From assembly GCF_004124315.2 (NCBI RefSeq), contig NZ_CP096889.1, positions 1,471,001 through 1,535,000 of the forward strand: a stretch of 64,000 nt of DNA, read 5' to 3'. Each line of letters begins with the position of its first letter. Position 1 is the stretch's first letter. Both the position numbers and the translations under genes were made by a program. This stretch comes from Bacillus cabrialesii (lineage in GTDB: Bacteria; Bacillota; Bacilli; Bacillales; Bacillaceae). Shown one piece after another: positions 16,719-26,392 of the stretch. The notes beneath the pieces are model-generated. The model was given only the letters and a program-made list of their open reading frames with translations. It did no database searches and had not been told where the DNA came from.

Positions 16719-16818
16719 CGTGTTACTGATCCGATCAGGCATGAGTGATTGAGGGGAAAAAACGGGAAGTCCATTCTCGTTCTTTTGCGCACCCAATTTT
16801 GCTCATGCCCTTTTTGTT
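16719..16818 (+). promoter_or_regulatory. ptsG leader: RAT antiterminator target and terminator
   Basis: GGCATGAG (16738-16745) pairs with CTCATGCC (16802-16809) followed by T5, forming the terminator. The overlapping upstream segment with TGATCCGATCA can form the alternative RAT hairpin bound by GlcT. The glcT-ptsG gap of 229 bases is fully explained by this leader. The exact RAT boundaries are inferred. Confidence 0.8.
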
Positions 16819-16928
16819 GTGTAAAAGGGCAAATGTAAACGGTTAAACTGGAAGACTTACGCCTTTGAATTCGTTGTCATGATTTTTAGCTGTAAGGTCA
16901 GACTAGTAAAAAGAGGAGGTCAATTCTT

Positions 16929-19028
16929 ATGTTTAAAGCATTATTCGGCGTTCTTCAAAAAATTGGGCGTGCGCTTATGCTTCCAGTTGCGATCCTTCCG
17001 GCTGCGGGTATTTTGCTTGCGATTGGGAATGCGATGCAAAATAAGGACATGATTCAAGTCCTGCATTTCTTGAGCAATGACAATGTTCAGCTCGTAGCGG
17101 GTGTTATGGAAAGTGCTGGGCAGATTGTTTTCGATAACCTTCCGCTTCTATTCGCAGTAGGTGTAGCCATCGGGCTTGCCAACGGTGATGGAGTTGCAGG
17201 GATTGCGGCGATTATCGGTTATCTGGTAATGAACGTATCCATGAGTGCGGTTCTTCTTGCAAACGGAACCATTCCTTCCGATTCAATTGAAAGAGCCAAG
17301 TTCTTCACGGAAAACCATCCTGCATATGTAAACATGCTTGGTATACCTACTTTGGCGACAGGCGTGTTCGGCGGTATTATCGTCGGTGTGTTAGCTGCAT
17401 TATTGTTTAACAGATTTTACACAATTGAACTTCCGCAATATCTTGGTTTCTTTGCGGGCAAACGTTTCGTTCCAATTATTACGTCAATTTCTGCACTGAT
17501 TCTGGGTCTTATTATGTTAGTGATCTGGCCTCCGATCCAGCATGGATTGAATGCCTTTTCAACAGGATTAGTGGAAGCGAATCCAACCCTTGCTGCGTTT
17601 ATCTTCGGGGTGATTGAACGTTCGCTTATTCCATTTGGATTGCACCACATTTTCTATTCGCCGTTCTGGTATGAATTCTTCAGCTATAAGAGTGCAGCAG
17701 GGGAAATCATCCGCGGGGATCAGCGTATCTTTATGGCGCAGATTAAAGACGGCGTACAATTAACAGCAGGTACGTTCATGACGGGTAAATATCCATTTAT
17801 GATGTTCGGTCTGCCTGCTGCGGCGCTTGCGATTTATCATGAAGCAAAACCGCAAAATAAAAAACTCGTTGCAGGTATTATGGGTTCAGCGGCCTTGACA
17901 TCCTTCTTAACAGGGATTACAGAGCCATTGGAATTCTCATTCTTATTCGTAGCTCCTGTCCTGTTTGCGATTCACTGTGTGTTTGCGGGCCTTTCATTCA
18001 TGGTTATGCAGCTGTTGAATGTTAAGATTGGTATGACATTCTCCGGCGGTTTAATTGACTACTTCCTATTCGGCATCTTGCCAAACCGGACGGCATGGTG
18101 GCTTGTTATCCCTGTCGGCTTAGGGATTGCGGTCATTTACTACTTCGGATTCCGATTTGCGATCCGCAAATTTAATCTGAAAACACCGGGACGCGAGGAT
18201 GCTGCGGCTGAAACAGCAGCACCTGGGAAAACAGGTGAAGCAGGAGATCTTCCTTATGAGATCCTTCAGGCAATGGGTGACCAGGAGAACATCAAACACC
18301 TTGATGCTTGTATCACTCGTCTGCGTGTGACTGTAAACGATCAGAAAAAGGTTGATAAAGACCGTCTGAAACAGCTTGGCGCATCCGGGGTGCTGGAAGT
18401 CGGCAATAACATTCAGGCTATTTTCGGACCGCGTTCTGACGGTTTAAAAACACAAATGCAAGACATCATTGCGGGACGCAAACCAAGACCTGAACCGAAA
18501 ACATCTGCTCAAGAGGAAGTAGGACAGCAGGTTGAGGAAGTCATTGCAGAACCGCTGCAAAATGAAATCGGCGATGAAGTTTTCGTTTCTCCGATTACCG
18601 GGGACATTCACCCGATTACCGATGTTCCTGACCAAGTCTTCTCAGGAAAAATGATGGGTGACGGTTTTGCGATTCTCCCTTCTGAAGGTATTGTCGTATC
18701 ACCGGTTCGAGGAAAAATTCTAAATGTGTTCCCGACGAAACATGCGATCGGCCTGCAATCCGACGGTGGAAGAGAAATTTTGATCCACTTTGGTATTGAT
18801 ACTGTCAGCCTGAAGGGCGAAGGATTTACGTCTTTCGTATCAGAAGGAGACCGCGTTGAACCTGGGCAAAAACTTCTTGAGGTTGATCTGGACGCAGTCA
18901 AACCGAATGTACCGTCTCTCATGACTCCGATTGTGTTTACAAACCTTGCTGAAGGAGAAACAGTCAGCATTAAAGCAAGCGGCTCAGTCAACAGAGAGCA
19001 AGAAGACATTGTGAAGATTGAAAAATAA
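16929..19028 (+). CDS. ptsG: PtsG, glucose-specific PTS permease EIICBA
   Basis: 699 residues. An N-terminal EIIC membrane domain (about 1-410, sugar channel) is followed by EIIB with phosphorylated Cys461 (DACITRLRVTV), a linker, and EIIA with His620 (ILIHFGIDTV). It imports glucose and phosphorylates it to glucose-6-phosphate using phosphate from PtsI and HPr. The ATG follows AGAGGAGG. Expression needs GlcT antitermination at the leader. The order C-B-A is that of B. subtilis PtsG. Confidence 0.97.
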   Translation: MFKALFGVLQKIGRALMLPVAILPAAGILLAIGNAMQNKDMIQVLHFLSNDNVQLVAGVMESAGQIVFDNLPLLFAVGVAIGLANGDGVAGIAAIIGYLVMNVSMSAVLLANGTIPSDSIERAKFFTENHPAYVNMLGIPTLATGVFGGIIVGVLAALLFNRFYTIELPQYLGFFAGKRFVPIITSISALILGLIMLVIWPPIQHGLNAFSTGLVEANPTLAAFIFGVIERSLIPFGLHHIFYSPFWYEFFSYKSAAGEIIRGDQRIFMAQIKDGVQLTAGTFMTGKYPFMMFGLPAAALAIYHEAKPQNKKLVAGIMGSAALTSFLTGITEPLEFSFLFVAPVLFAIHCVFAGLSFMVMQLLNVKIGMTFSGGLIDYFLFGILPNRTAWWLVIPVGLGIAVIYYFGFRFAIRKFNLKTPGREDAAAETAAPGKTGEAGDLPYEILQAMGDQENIKHLDACITRLRVTVNDQKKVDKDRLKQLGASGVLEVGNNIQAIFGPRSDGLKTQMQDIIAGRKPRPEPKTSAQEEVGQQVEEVIAEPLQNEIGDEVFVSPITGDIHPITDVPDQVFSGKMMGDGFAILPSEGIVVSPVRGKILNVFPTKHAIGLQSDGGREILIHFGIDTVSLKGEGFTSFVSEGDRVEPGQKLLEVDLDAVKPNVPSLMTPIVFTNLAEGETVSIKASGSVNREQEDIVKIEK

Positions 19029-19040
19029 GGGTGTTAGTAC

Positions 19041-19068
19041 GCCGTGCTTGTCAGATGACAAGTACGGC
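19041..19068 (+). other. Stem-loop between ptsG and ptsH
   Basis: GCCGTGCTTGTCA and TGACAAGTACGGC can form a 13-pair stem with one G-U and a very short loop. No T-run follows, and -10-like TATGAT/TATAAT hexamers come just after. It is not an ordinary terminator; it may partly separate ptsG from ptsHI transcripts or stabilise a 3' end. Confidence 0.65.
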
Positions 19069-19125
19069 TGTATGATATAATATTGTGAAGTAATATAGCT
19101 TTAAGTTAAAAGGAGAATGATAAAA

Positions 19126-19392
19126 ATGGCACAAAAAACATTTAAAGTAACTGCAGATTCTGGAATCCACGCTCGTCCTGCGACAGTTCTTGTACAAACT
19201 GCTAGCAAATACGACGCTGACGTTAATTTAGAATATAACGGCAAAACAGTTAACCTTAAATCTATCATGGGTGTTATGTCTCTAGGAATCGCTAAAGGCG
19301 CTGAGATCACTATCTCTGCTACTGGCGCTGACGAAAACGATGCTCTTAACGCTTTAGAAGAAACAATGAAAAGCGAAGGACTCGGCGAGTAA
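19126..19392 (+). CDS. ptsH: HPr, phosphocarrier protein of the PTS
   Basis: 88 residues. His15 (IHARP) accepts phosphate from PtsI for sugar transport. Ser46 (LKSIMG) is phosphorylated by HPrK, turning HPr into the CcpA corepressor for carbon catabolite control. The ATG at 19126 is chosen over an ATG at 19117 that directly abuts the ribosome site AAAGGAG. The stop overlaps the ptsI start (TAATG). Codon use is strongly biased, as for a highly expressed gene. Confidence 0.98.
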   Translation: MAQKTFKVTADSGIHARPATVLVQTASKYDADVNLEYNGKTVNLKSIMGVMSLGIAKGAEITISATGADENDALNALEETMKSEGLGE

Positions 19393-21104
19393 TGCAAGAG
19401 TTAAAAGGGATTGGCGCTTCAGCCGGCATCGCGATTGCAAAAGCGTACCGGCTTGAAGAGCCAGATTTAACGGTTGAAAAGAAAAACATCTCTGATTCTG
19501 AAGCGGAAGTAAGCCGTTTTGATGAAGCGATTGCACGTTCAAAAGAAGAGCTCGAAAAAATCAAAGAGCACGCTTTGAAAGAACTGGGTCAGGATAAAGC
19601 TGATATTTTTTCTGCTCACCTTTTAGTTCTCAGTGACCCTGAGCTTCTGAACCCTGTGAAAGAAAAAATCAGCACTGATTCAGTGAACGCTGAATTCGCT
19701 TTAAAAGAAACGTCTTCCATGTTCGTTACCATGTTTGAATCAATGGACAACGAATATATGAAAGAGCGTGCGGCAGATATCCGCGACGTTACAAAACGTG
19801 TAACCGGCCACCTGCTTGGCGTTGAAATTCCAAACCCAAGCATGATCTCAGAAGAGGTTATTATTGTAGCTGAAGACTTAACACCGTCTGACACAGCTCA
19901 ATTAAACCGTGAGTTCGTAAAAGGATTCACAACTGATATCGGCGGACGCACATCTCACTCTGCCATCATGGCGCGTTCTCTTGAGATTCCTGCAGTTGTT
20001 GGAACGAAAGCGGCTACAGGCACGATCCAAAACGGCGTGACTGTTATCGTTGACGGTATTAATGGCGATGTCATTATCGATCCATCTGCGGAAACTGTAA
20101 AAGAGTATGAAGAAAAACATAATGCTTATTTGGCTCAAAAAGCTGAGTGGGCGAAGCTTGTCAATGAACCGACTGTCTCAAAAGACGGCCATCATGTAGA
20201 GCTTGCAGCTAACATCGGTACTCCTGATGATGTAAAAGGCGTTCTTGAAAACGGCGGAGAAGCAGTTGGCCTTTACCGTACAGAATTCCTTTACATGGGA
20301 AGAGATCAGCTGCCTACAGAAGATGAGCAATTTGATGCTTACAAAACGGTTCTTGAACGTATGGAAGGAAAATCCGTTGTCGTGCGGACACTTGATATCG
20401 GCGGAGACAAAGAGCTTCCTTACCTGCAGCTTCCTAAAGAAATGAACCCGTTCTTGGGATACAGAGCGATTCGTCTTTGTCTTGAAGAGCAAGAAATCTT
20501 CAGAACACAGCTTCGCGCGCTGCTTCGTGCAAGTACATACGGAAACCTGAAAATCATGTTCCCTATGATTGCGACAGTTAACGAATTCAAAGAAGCAAAA
20601 GCGATCCTTCTTGAAGAGAAAGAAAAGCTTGTAAAAGCGGGACAGGCTGTATCTGACGATATTGAAGTCGGTATGATGGTTGAAATTCCGTCAACTGCAG
20701 TCATCGCTGATCAGTTTGCTAAAGAAGTTGATTTCTTCAGTATTGGAACAAACGACTTGATCCAATACACGATGGCAGCTGACCGTATGAATGAACGTGT
20801 ATCTTACCTGTATCAGCCATATAACCCGGCAATCCTTCGCTTAATTACACTCGTAATTGAAGCGGCACACAAAGAAGGAAAATGGGTTGGCATGTGTGGA
20901 GAAATGGCAGGAGATGAGATTGCGATTCCGATCCTTCTCGGCTTAGGCTTAGATGAGTTCTCAATGAGCGCAACATCTATCCTTCCGGCAAGAACACAAA
21001 TCAGCAAATTGTCTAAACAAGAAGCTGAATCATTCAAAGAAAAAATCTTATCTATGAGCACGACAGAAGAAGTTGTCGCGTTCGTAAAAGAAACATTCAA
21101 GTAA
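19392..21104 (+). CDS. ptsI: PtsI, enzyme I of the PTS
   Basis: 570 residues. Autophosphorylates with phosphoenolpyruvate at His189 (GGRTSHSAIMARS) and passes phosphate to HPr. The PEP-binding C-terminal barrel shows GTNDLIQYT and the MCGEMAGD loop with the active-site Cys. Starts within the ptsH stop (ATG overlap), so translation is coupled. Followed by a strong terminator ending the pts operon. Confidence 0.98.
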   Translation: MQELKGIGASAGIAIAKAYRLEEPDLTVEKKNISDSEAEVSRFDEAIARSKEELEKIKEHALKELGQDKADIFSAHLLVLSDPELLNPVKEKISTDSVNAEFALKETSSMFVTMFESMDNEYMKERAADIRDVTKRVTGHLLGVEIPNPSMISEEVIIVAEDLTPSDTAQLNREFVKGFTTDIGGRTSHSAIMARSLEIPAVVGTKAATGTIQNGVTVIVDGINGDVIIDPSAETVKEYEEKHNAYLAQKAEWAKLVNEPTVSKDGHHVELAANIGTPDDVKGVLENGGEAVGLYRTEFLYMGRDQLPTEDEQFDAYKTVLERMEGKSVVVRTLDIGGDKELPYLQLPKEMNPFLGYRAIRLCLEEQEIFRTQLRALLRASTYGNLKIMFPMIATVNEFKEAKAILLEEKEKLVKAGQAVSDDIEVGMMVEIPSTAVIADQFAKEVDFFSIGTNDLIQYTMAADRMNERVSYLYQPYNPAILRLITLVIEAAHKEGKWVGMCGEMAGDEIAIPILLGLGLDEFSMSATSILPARTQISKLSKQEAESFKEKILSMSTTEEVVAFVKETFK

Positions 21105-21110
21105 TATAAA

Positions 21111-21147
21111 AAAACCAGACGGCCTCCGGCCTGTCTGGTTTTTTTTC
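21111..21147 (+). terminator. Terminator of ptsGHI
   Basis: AAAACCAGACGGCC arm paired with GGCCTGTCTGGTTTT, then T-run. Confidence 0.9.
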
Positions 21148-21195
21148 ATAAGTAAGGGTATAGAAGGGCACAATAACATGGCTAGGAGGGATAGT

Positions 21196-21435
21196 ATGTC
21201 AAACCAATTTAACGCAGGAGATACAGTGTACGTGATCTACAGAAATCCGCACGCCGCCAATGTTGCCCATATAAAGGAAGCGGAAATCGTGCATCACCCA
21301 TACCATGAAGGTGAGCTTTCGCTGTTTATTTATGAAACCTATCATCCATTTGCAGAGGACGATGCTGTGTTTGCAAGCTATGAAGAAGCTAAATCTCTCT
21401 ACAAAGAACTATTTGATATCGATCCGTATGAGTAA
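21196..21435 (+). CDS. splA: SplA, TRAP-like regulator of splAB
   Basis: 79 residues from ATG behind CTAGGAGGG. It is a small protein of the SplA family, which negatively controls the spl operon; similarity to the TRAP fold has been proposed. First gene of splAB with 77 bases before splB and no terminator. In B. subtilis the operon is transcribed in the forespore by sigma-G; I did not identify a clear promoter. Confidence 0.92.
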   Translation: MSNQFNAGDTVYVIYRNPHAANVAHIKEAEIVHHPYHEGELSLFIYETYHPFAEDDAVFASYEEAKSLYKELFDIDPYE

Positions 21436-21512
21436 CAAGGAAATCATTACAACTTATATCCTTTTCGTTTTATGAGAAAAGTAACGTTAGTAAAGGAAAA
21501 GGATGTGGCATT

Positions 21513-22541
21513 ATGCAGAACCCATTTGTTCCGCAGCTTGTGTATATTGAACCGAGAGCGCTGGAATATCCGCTGGCCCAAGAGCTACAAGATAAATTTG
21601 AGAAGATGGGCATTGAAATCAGAGAAACGACATCCCACAATCAGGTGCGTAATATTCCTGGAAAAAATCATCTTCAGCAATATCGCAACGCGAAGTCAAC
21701 CTTAGTCATCGGTGTCCGGAAAACATTAAAGTTTGACTCTTCCAAACCGTCGGCTGAATATGCCATTCCGTTTGCAACAGGCTGTATGGGGCATTGTCAT
21801 TACTGCTACCTTCAAACAACCATGGGGTCAAAGCCGTATATCAGAACCTATGTAAACGTCGAAGAGATATTAGACCAGGCGGATAAGTATATGAAGGAGC
21901 GCGCCCCAGAGTTCACAAGGTTCGAAGCCTCATGTACGTCAGATATTGTTGGAATTGATCATCTGACACACACGCTGAAGCGCGCCATTGAGCACTTTGG
22001 ACAAAGTGAGCTCGGAAAGCTCAGATTTGTAACGAAGTTTCATCATGTGGATCACCTATTAGATGCAAAGCATAACGGGAAAACGAGATTCAGATTCAGT
22101 ATTAATGCCGACTATGTGATTAAAAACTTTGAGCCGGGAACCTCCCCTCTTGATAAGCGGATAGAAGCGGCAGTAAAGGTTGCAAAAGCAGGGTATCCGC
22201 TAGGCTTTATCGTTGCGCCGATTTATATTCATGAAGGCTGGGAGGAAGGGTACAGACATTTGTTTGAAAAGCTTGATACTGCTTTGCCGCAGGATGTCAG
22301 ACATGATATTACTTTTGAATTAATTCAGCACCGTTTTACAAAACCGGCCAAACGGGTTATAGAGAAGAATTATCCGAAGACGAAGCTCGAATTAGATGAA
22401 GAAAAGCGCCGTTATAAATGGGGCCGTTACGGGATCGGAAAATATATTTATCAAAAAGATGAAGAGCACGCTCTTCGAGAAGCGCTTGAATCCTATATTG
22501 ATACTTATTTCCCTAACGCGAAAATCGAATATTTCACTTAA
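21513..22541 (+). CDS. splB: SplB, spore photoproduct lyase
   Basis: 342 residues. Radical SAM enzyme that directly reverses the spore photoproduct (5-thyminyl-5,6-dihydrothymine) during germination. The cluster motif Cys91-x3-Cys95-x2-Cys98 (CMGHCHYC) and the conserved hydrogen-donor Cys141 (EASCTSD) are present. The ATG at 21513 follows GGAAAAGGATG. Second gene of splAB; its end meets the convergent ykwB. Confidence 0.97.
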   Translation: MQNPFVPQLVYIEPRALEYPLAQELQDKFEKMGIEIRETTSHNQVRNIPGKNHLQQYRNAKSTLVIGVRKTLKFDSSKPSAEYAIPFATGCMGHCHYCYLQTTMGSKPYIRTYVNVEEILDQADKYMKERAPEFTRFEASCTSDIVGIDHLTHTLKRAIEHFGQSELGKLRFVTKFHHVDHLLDAKHNGKTRFRFSINADYVIKNFEPGTSPLDKRIEAAVKVAKAGYPLGFIVAPIYIHEGWEEGYRHLFEKLDTALPQDVRHDITFELIQHRFTKPAKRVIEKNYPKTKLELDEEKRRYKWGRYGIGKYIYQKDEEHALREALESYIDTYFPNAKIEYFT

Positions 22542-23236
22542 ACGGGCTGTTGTGATGAACAGCTCGTTTTTTTATAAAAAGGATTTCTCCATTCCATCAA
22601 AACACCGAAATTCAATGATTCTTTATCCTCTAAATAATTGCTCACGACACGAATCGGTGAACGGCCGCAATGGAGGAGAAAGGACAGCACAGGGTCTTTT
22701 TTCTTGCCCTCCATTACATCCTCTACATATTGACCAGCGCTGATCTCGTGTGCGTATTGATGATAAAAAGGAATGCGCCCGCCGCCGAGAAGGCGCTCCA
22801 GCCGCTTGTCAACAGTCAGCTCATACATCGTATTCATCAGCCATTTTCCGATTCCTAGCTTTCGATAATGAGGAGAAACAGAAATATCCACTACATATAA
22901 AGTATTTCCATGAGGATCATGATTTCTAATAGATCCGTTATCAGTTGCCTGCGCCCATGTATGCTCAGGAGATTCAGGCTCAAAATGTACGATAAGGGCA
23001 GTCATAGAACCGACAATTCTCCCATTGACCAGCGCGCATAAAGCACCTTCCGGAAAGGTATTGATATGGCTGTCAAGCTGTTCCTCTGACCATAGCAATT
23101 CTTGAGGAAACGGAGAGGGGAAACATTCTCTTTGAAGAGAAATCAGCCCCTGTATGTCAGTCTCAGTATAGTTTCTGATGGTCAAAGGCTCAAATTTTTT
23201 GCCGTTGTGTACATACACTTGTTTTATGATAATCAT
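22538..23236 (-). CDS. ykwB: YkwB, GNAT-family N-acetyltransferase
   Basis: 232 residues with one GNAT domain: IRNYTETDIQGLISLQRECFP at the N-terminus and the acetyl-CoA loop YRKLGIGKWLMNTMYEL (about residues 123-140). The substrate is unknown. AAGGAGG precedes the ATG by only 3 bases, unusually close, so a slightly later start is possible. Monocistronic and convergent to splB. Confidence 0.85.
   Translation of the reverse strand: MIIIKQVYVHNGKKFEPLTIRNYTETDIQGLISLQRECFPSPFPQELLWSEEQLDSHINTFPEGALCALVNGRIVGSMTALIVHFEPESPEHTWAQATDNGSIRNHDPHGNTLYVVDISVSPHYRKLGIGKWLMNTMYELTVDKRLERLLGGGRIPFYHQYAHEISAGQYVEDVMEGKKKDPVLSFLLHCGRSPIRVVSNYLEDKESLNFGVLMEWRNPFYKKTSCSSQQPV
22541..22573. terminator. Bidirectional terminator between splB and ykwB
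   Basis: AAACGGGCTGTT and AACAGCTCGTTT arms followed by T's. Confidence 0.85.
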
Positions 23237-23341
23237 CAGCCTCCTTATGCTTTTTCATTATAGAGTAGATTGAATTTTCAGTAAATATATTCCGGTTTTC
23301 ATATAATTTATTTTTTGATTATTCATTTTTTAAACGAAAAG

Positions 23342-23349
23342 GCCGATAT
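23342..23349 (+). promoter_or_regulatory. Sigma-D-type -10 upstream of mcpC
   Basis: GCCGATAT matches the sigma-D -10 consensus 22 bases before the start codon. The TAAA -35 is not at the ideal 15-base distance (TAAA is closer, at 23331). mcpC belongs to the motility regulon, which supports the call. Confidence 0.5.
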
Positions 23350-23370
23350 AGAAATTAGGAGGGGATTGGT

Positions 23371-25338
23371 TTGTTTAAAAAACTTCACATGAAGATTGCT
23401 GTTTTTGTTTCGGTTATGTTAATCGTCACAGTTGTTCTTTTAATGCTGTCTTCTTATTTGACGCTGAAACCGATGATTACAGAGGATGGGAAAAATACAA
23501 CTCAAAACGTGACGCAGTCACTTGAACAAAATATTGAATTGCAATTAAAGAGTTATGCCATTTCTTTATCAAGATTGGCTAATGGGGAATTAGCTCATAC
23601 ATTTGTAACAAAACCAAGTAAAGAAGCTTCTCGGCTGTTTAACGATGACATTAAGCAAATCAAGGATAGCGATGATTATGTTGCGATGGCTTACATAGGC
23701 ACCGCCAAAAAAGAAATGTTTACATATCCGAAAGCCGATTTTGCTGATGATTATGATCCGACATCAAGACCATGGTATAAGCTTGCTGCTGAAACCCCGG
23801 ATCAAGTCGTTTGGACGGAGCCCTATAAAGATGTCGTGACAGGAGACATGATTGTCACTGCATCGAAAGCGATTCTTGACGGGCAGAAAGTGATCGGGGT
23901 TGCCAGCTATGACTTGAAACTCTCTGCGATCCAGAGCATGGTCAATAAGCAAAAAGTGCCTTACAATGGATTTGCCTTTTTAGCTGATGCGAGCGGCAAT
24001 CTTTTAGCCCACCCGTCAAACCAAGGAAAAAATATATCAAAGGACCAAACATTGAAAGCCATTGCATCTGAGAAAAAAGGGATACAGGATGAAAATGGGG
24101 AAATGGTTGTGTACCAAACAATCGGTGAAACGGGCTGGAAAGTCGGAACGCAATTTGATACCGATAAATTAATGTGGATTTCAGATAAAATGAATCGGGC
24201 AAATCTTTGGATCTCATTGATTGCGCTCATCATAACAATAATTCTCAGTTACTTCCTGGCCAAAACGATAACCGGGCCGATACAGCAGCTGATCGCAAAA
24301 ACAAAGGCAGTTTCCGCAGGCGATTTAACAGTGCACGCGGAATCAAAATCAAAGGATGAAGTCGGTATTTTAACAAGAGACTTTAACCAGATGGTTGAAA
24401 ATATGAAGGAAATGGTTGAGCAGGTGAGACTTTCTTCAGGGAAAGTATCTGATACCTCTGAGCAATTAACGGCTGTTTCTGCGGAAACAAATGAAACAAG
24501 CGGACAAATTGCAAAAGCGATTGAAGAAGTAGCCGCTGGGGCATCAGAACAGGCTTCTGAAGTTGAGACCATTAACGAAAAATCAGAAAGCCTGTCATTG
24601 AAAATCAGACAAATCGCTCAGGAGGCAGGCGGAATGAAAGAGCGCTCAAAATCGTCCGAGGATGCAAGCTATAAAGGACTTGACGCGCTCGGCCAGCTGC
24701 TGATGAAGTCAAACGAAGCCAACACGGAAACAAAAAAGGTTGAAACGATGCTGCTTGATTTGGAAAATCAAACAAAGAATATTGAAGAAGTCGTTACAGC
24801 GATTTCAAATATTTCTGATCAAACCAACTTGCTTGCCTTAAACGCCAGCATTGAGGCAGCCAGGGCCGGAGAAAGCGGACGCGGTTTTGCCGTTGTAGCT
24901 GATGAAGTGCGGAAGCTTGCCGAGCAATCAGCACTCTCTACAAAGCATATCAGCGAGACTGTGAAGCTGATTCAGCTTGAGACAAAAGAGGCCTCTCATG
25001 CAATGGTAGAGGCAAGCAGAATGAATGATGAACAAAACAGTGCCATTCATGAGACAGGAGAGGTATTAAACACGATAACTGCGGAAATGCAATCGCTGGT
25101 ACAAGGCATAGATCACATTTACGAAGAAATTCAAAGAATGAGTGAAGAACAGCTTGCGATTTCTGAAGCGATTCAAAGCATATCAGCTATATCACAGGAA
25201 TCAGCTGCCGCAGCAGAGGAAGTGAACGCATCAACTGATGAACAGCTGATCACTCTTGATAAAGTCAAACACTCAACAGACACGTTAAAACATGCAAGCC
25301 AAGAGCTTATGAACACAATTACGAAATTCACATTGTAA
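23371..25338 (+). CDS. mcpC: McpC, methyl-accepting chemotaxis receptor
   Basis: 655 residues from TTG after AGGAGGGG. Membrane helix at about 10-30, a large extracellular dCache sensor (about 35-275), second membrane helix (about 278-300), HAMP domain, and a cytoplasmic signalling domain with the hairpin tip SDQTNLLALNASIEAARAGE. In B. subtilis McpC senses most amino acids and mediates PTS-sugar taxis. GCCGATAT, the sigma-D -10, lies at 23342-23349, though its -35 is poor. Ends in a terminator. Confidence 0.95.
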   Translation: MFKKLHMKIAVFVSVMLIVTVVLLMLSSYLTLKPMITEDGKNTTQNVTQSLEQNIELQLKSYAISLSRLANGELAHTFVTKPSKEASRLFNDDIKQIKDSDDYVAMAYIGTAKKEMFTYPKADFADDYDPTSRPWYKLAAETPDQVVWTEPYKDVVTGDMIVTASKAILDGQKVIGVASYDLKLSAIQSMVNKQKVPYNGFAFLADASGNLLAHPSNQGKNISKDQTLKAIASEKKGIQDENGEMVVYQTIGETGWKVGTQFDTDKLMWISDKMNRANLWISLIALIITIILSYFLAKTITGPIQQLIAKTKAVSAGDLTVHAESKSKDEVGILTRDFNQMVENMKEMVEQVRLSSGKVSDTSEQLTAVSAETNETSGQIAKAIEEVAAGASEQASEVETINEKSESLSLKIRQIAQEAGGMKERSKSSEDASYKGLDALGQLLMKSNEANTETKKVETMLLDLENQTKNIEEVVTAISNISDQTNLLALNASIEAARAGESGRGFAVVADEVRKLAEQSALSTKHISETVKLIQLETKEASHAMVEASRMNDEQNSAIHETGEVLNTITAEMQSLVQGIDHIYEEIQRMSEEQLAISEAIQSISAISQESAAAAEEVNASTDEQLITLDKVKHSTDTLKHASQELMNTITKFTL

Positions 25339-25341
25339 TCC

Positions 25342-25382
25342 AAAAAAATCCCCAAAACATGATATGTTTTGGGGATTTTTTT
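25342..25382 (+). terminator. Terminator of mcpC
   Basis: AATCCCCAAAACAT and ATGTTTTGGGGATT arms, then T-run. Confidence 0.92.
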
Positions 25383-25488
25383 ATTTTAAGAGTCTACTAT
25401 ATGATGTATAGATATGGTAGTCTAGAAAATGAAGGAAAAATGATAAATTTTAACTAAAATCTAAACGAAACATCTGGGAGGAATGACC

Positions 25489-26355
25489 TTGAAAAAAACA
25501 ATTGGTTTTATCGGTCTTGGAGTAATGGGAAAAAGCATGGCATCACATATTCTCAACGACGGCCATCCTGTATTGGTGTACACCCGGACAAAAGAAAAAG
25601 CAGATAGCATACTGCAAAAAGGCGCCGTATGGAAAGAAACGGTCAAAGATCTTTCAAAAGAAGCAGACGTTATCATTACAATGGTCGGCTATCCCAGTGA
25701 TGTTGAAGAAGTGTATTTCGGAAGCAGCGGAATTATTGAAAACGCAAAAGAAGGCGCATATCTCATTGATATGACGACATCTAAACCTTCGCTTGCGAAG
25801 AAGATTGCTGAAGCGGCCAAAGAAAACGCATTGTTCGCTTTAGATGCCCCTGTTTCCGGCGGAGATATTGGTGCGCAAAACGGAACACTCGCCATTATGG
25901 TCGGAGGAGAAAAAGAAGCATTTGAAGCCTGTCTGCCGATTTTCTCTTTAATGGGAGAAAATATTCAGTATCAAGGACCGGCTGGAAGCGGCCAGCATAC
26001 CAAGATGTGTAATCAGATTGCAATTGCAGCCGGTATGATCGGTGTCGCTGAAGCGATGGCATATGCCCAAAAATCTGGCTTGCAGCCTGAAAATGTCCTG
26101 AAAAGCATCACGACGGGCGCAGCCGGAAGCTGGTCACTGTCAAATCTTGCTCCCCGTATGCTGCAAGGCAACTTCGAGCCAGGTTTTTATGTGAAGCATT
26201 TTATAAAAGATATGGGAATTGCGCTAGAGGAAGCAGAATTAATGGGAGAAGAAATGCCAGGCTTGTCGCTTGCGAAATCTTTATATGACAAGCTTGCTGC
26301 ACAAGGTGAAGAAAACAGCGGAACACAGAGTATATACAAGCTTTGGGTGAAATAA
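25489..26355 (+). CDS. ykwC: YkwC, beta-hydroxyacid dehydrogenase
   Basis: 288 residues of the 3-hydroxyisobutyrate/6-phosphogluconate dehydrogenase superfamily. NAD-binding GFIGLGVMGKSMA is at residues 6-18; the substrate motif DAPVSGGDIGAQNGTLAIMVGG and the catalytic Lys region GSGQHTKMCNQ follow. The substrate is unknown. TTG 25489 is chosen over ATG 25483 because GGGAGG ends at 25481, leaving proper spacing only for TTG. Convergent with ykwD. Confidence 0.9.
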   Translation: MKKTIGFIGLGVMGKSMASHILNDGHPVLVYTRTKEKADSILQKGAVWKETVKDLSKEADVIITMVGYPSDVEEVYFGSSGIIENAKEGAYLIDMTTSKPSLAKKIAEAAKENALFALDAPVSGGDIGAQNGTLAIMVGGEKEAFEACLPIFSLMGENIQYQGPAGSGQHTKMCNQIAIAAGMIGVAEAMAYAQKSGLQPENVLKSITTGAAGSWSLSNLAPRMLQGNFEPGFYVKHFIKDMGIALEEAELMGEEMPGLSLAKSLYDKLAAQGEENSGTQSIYKLWVK

Positions 26356-26392
26356 AAAAAGATTGCCTGTACGAAACAGGCAATCTTTTTTA
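26353..26392. terminator. Bidirectional terminator between ykwC and ykwD
   Basis: AAAAAAAGATTGCCTG and CAGGCAATCTTTTTT arms, with T-runs on both strands. Confidence 0.92.
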
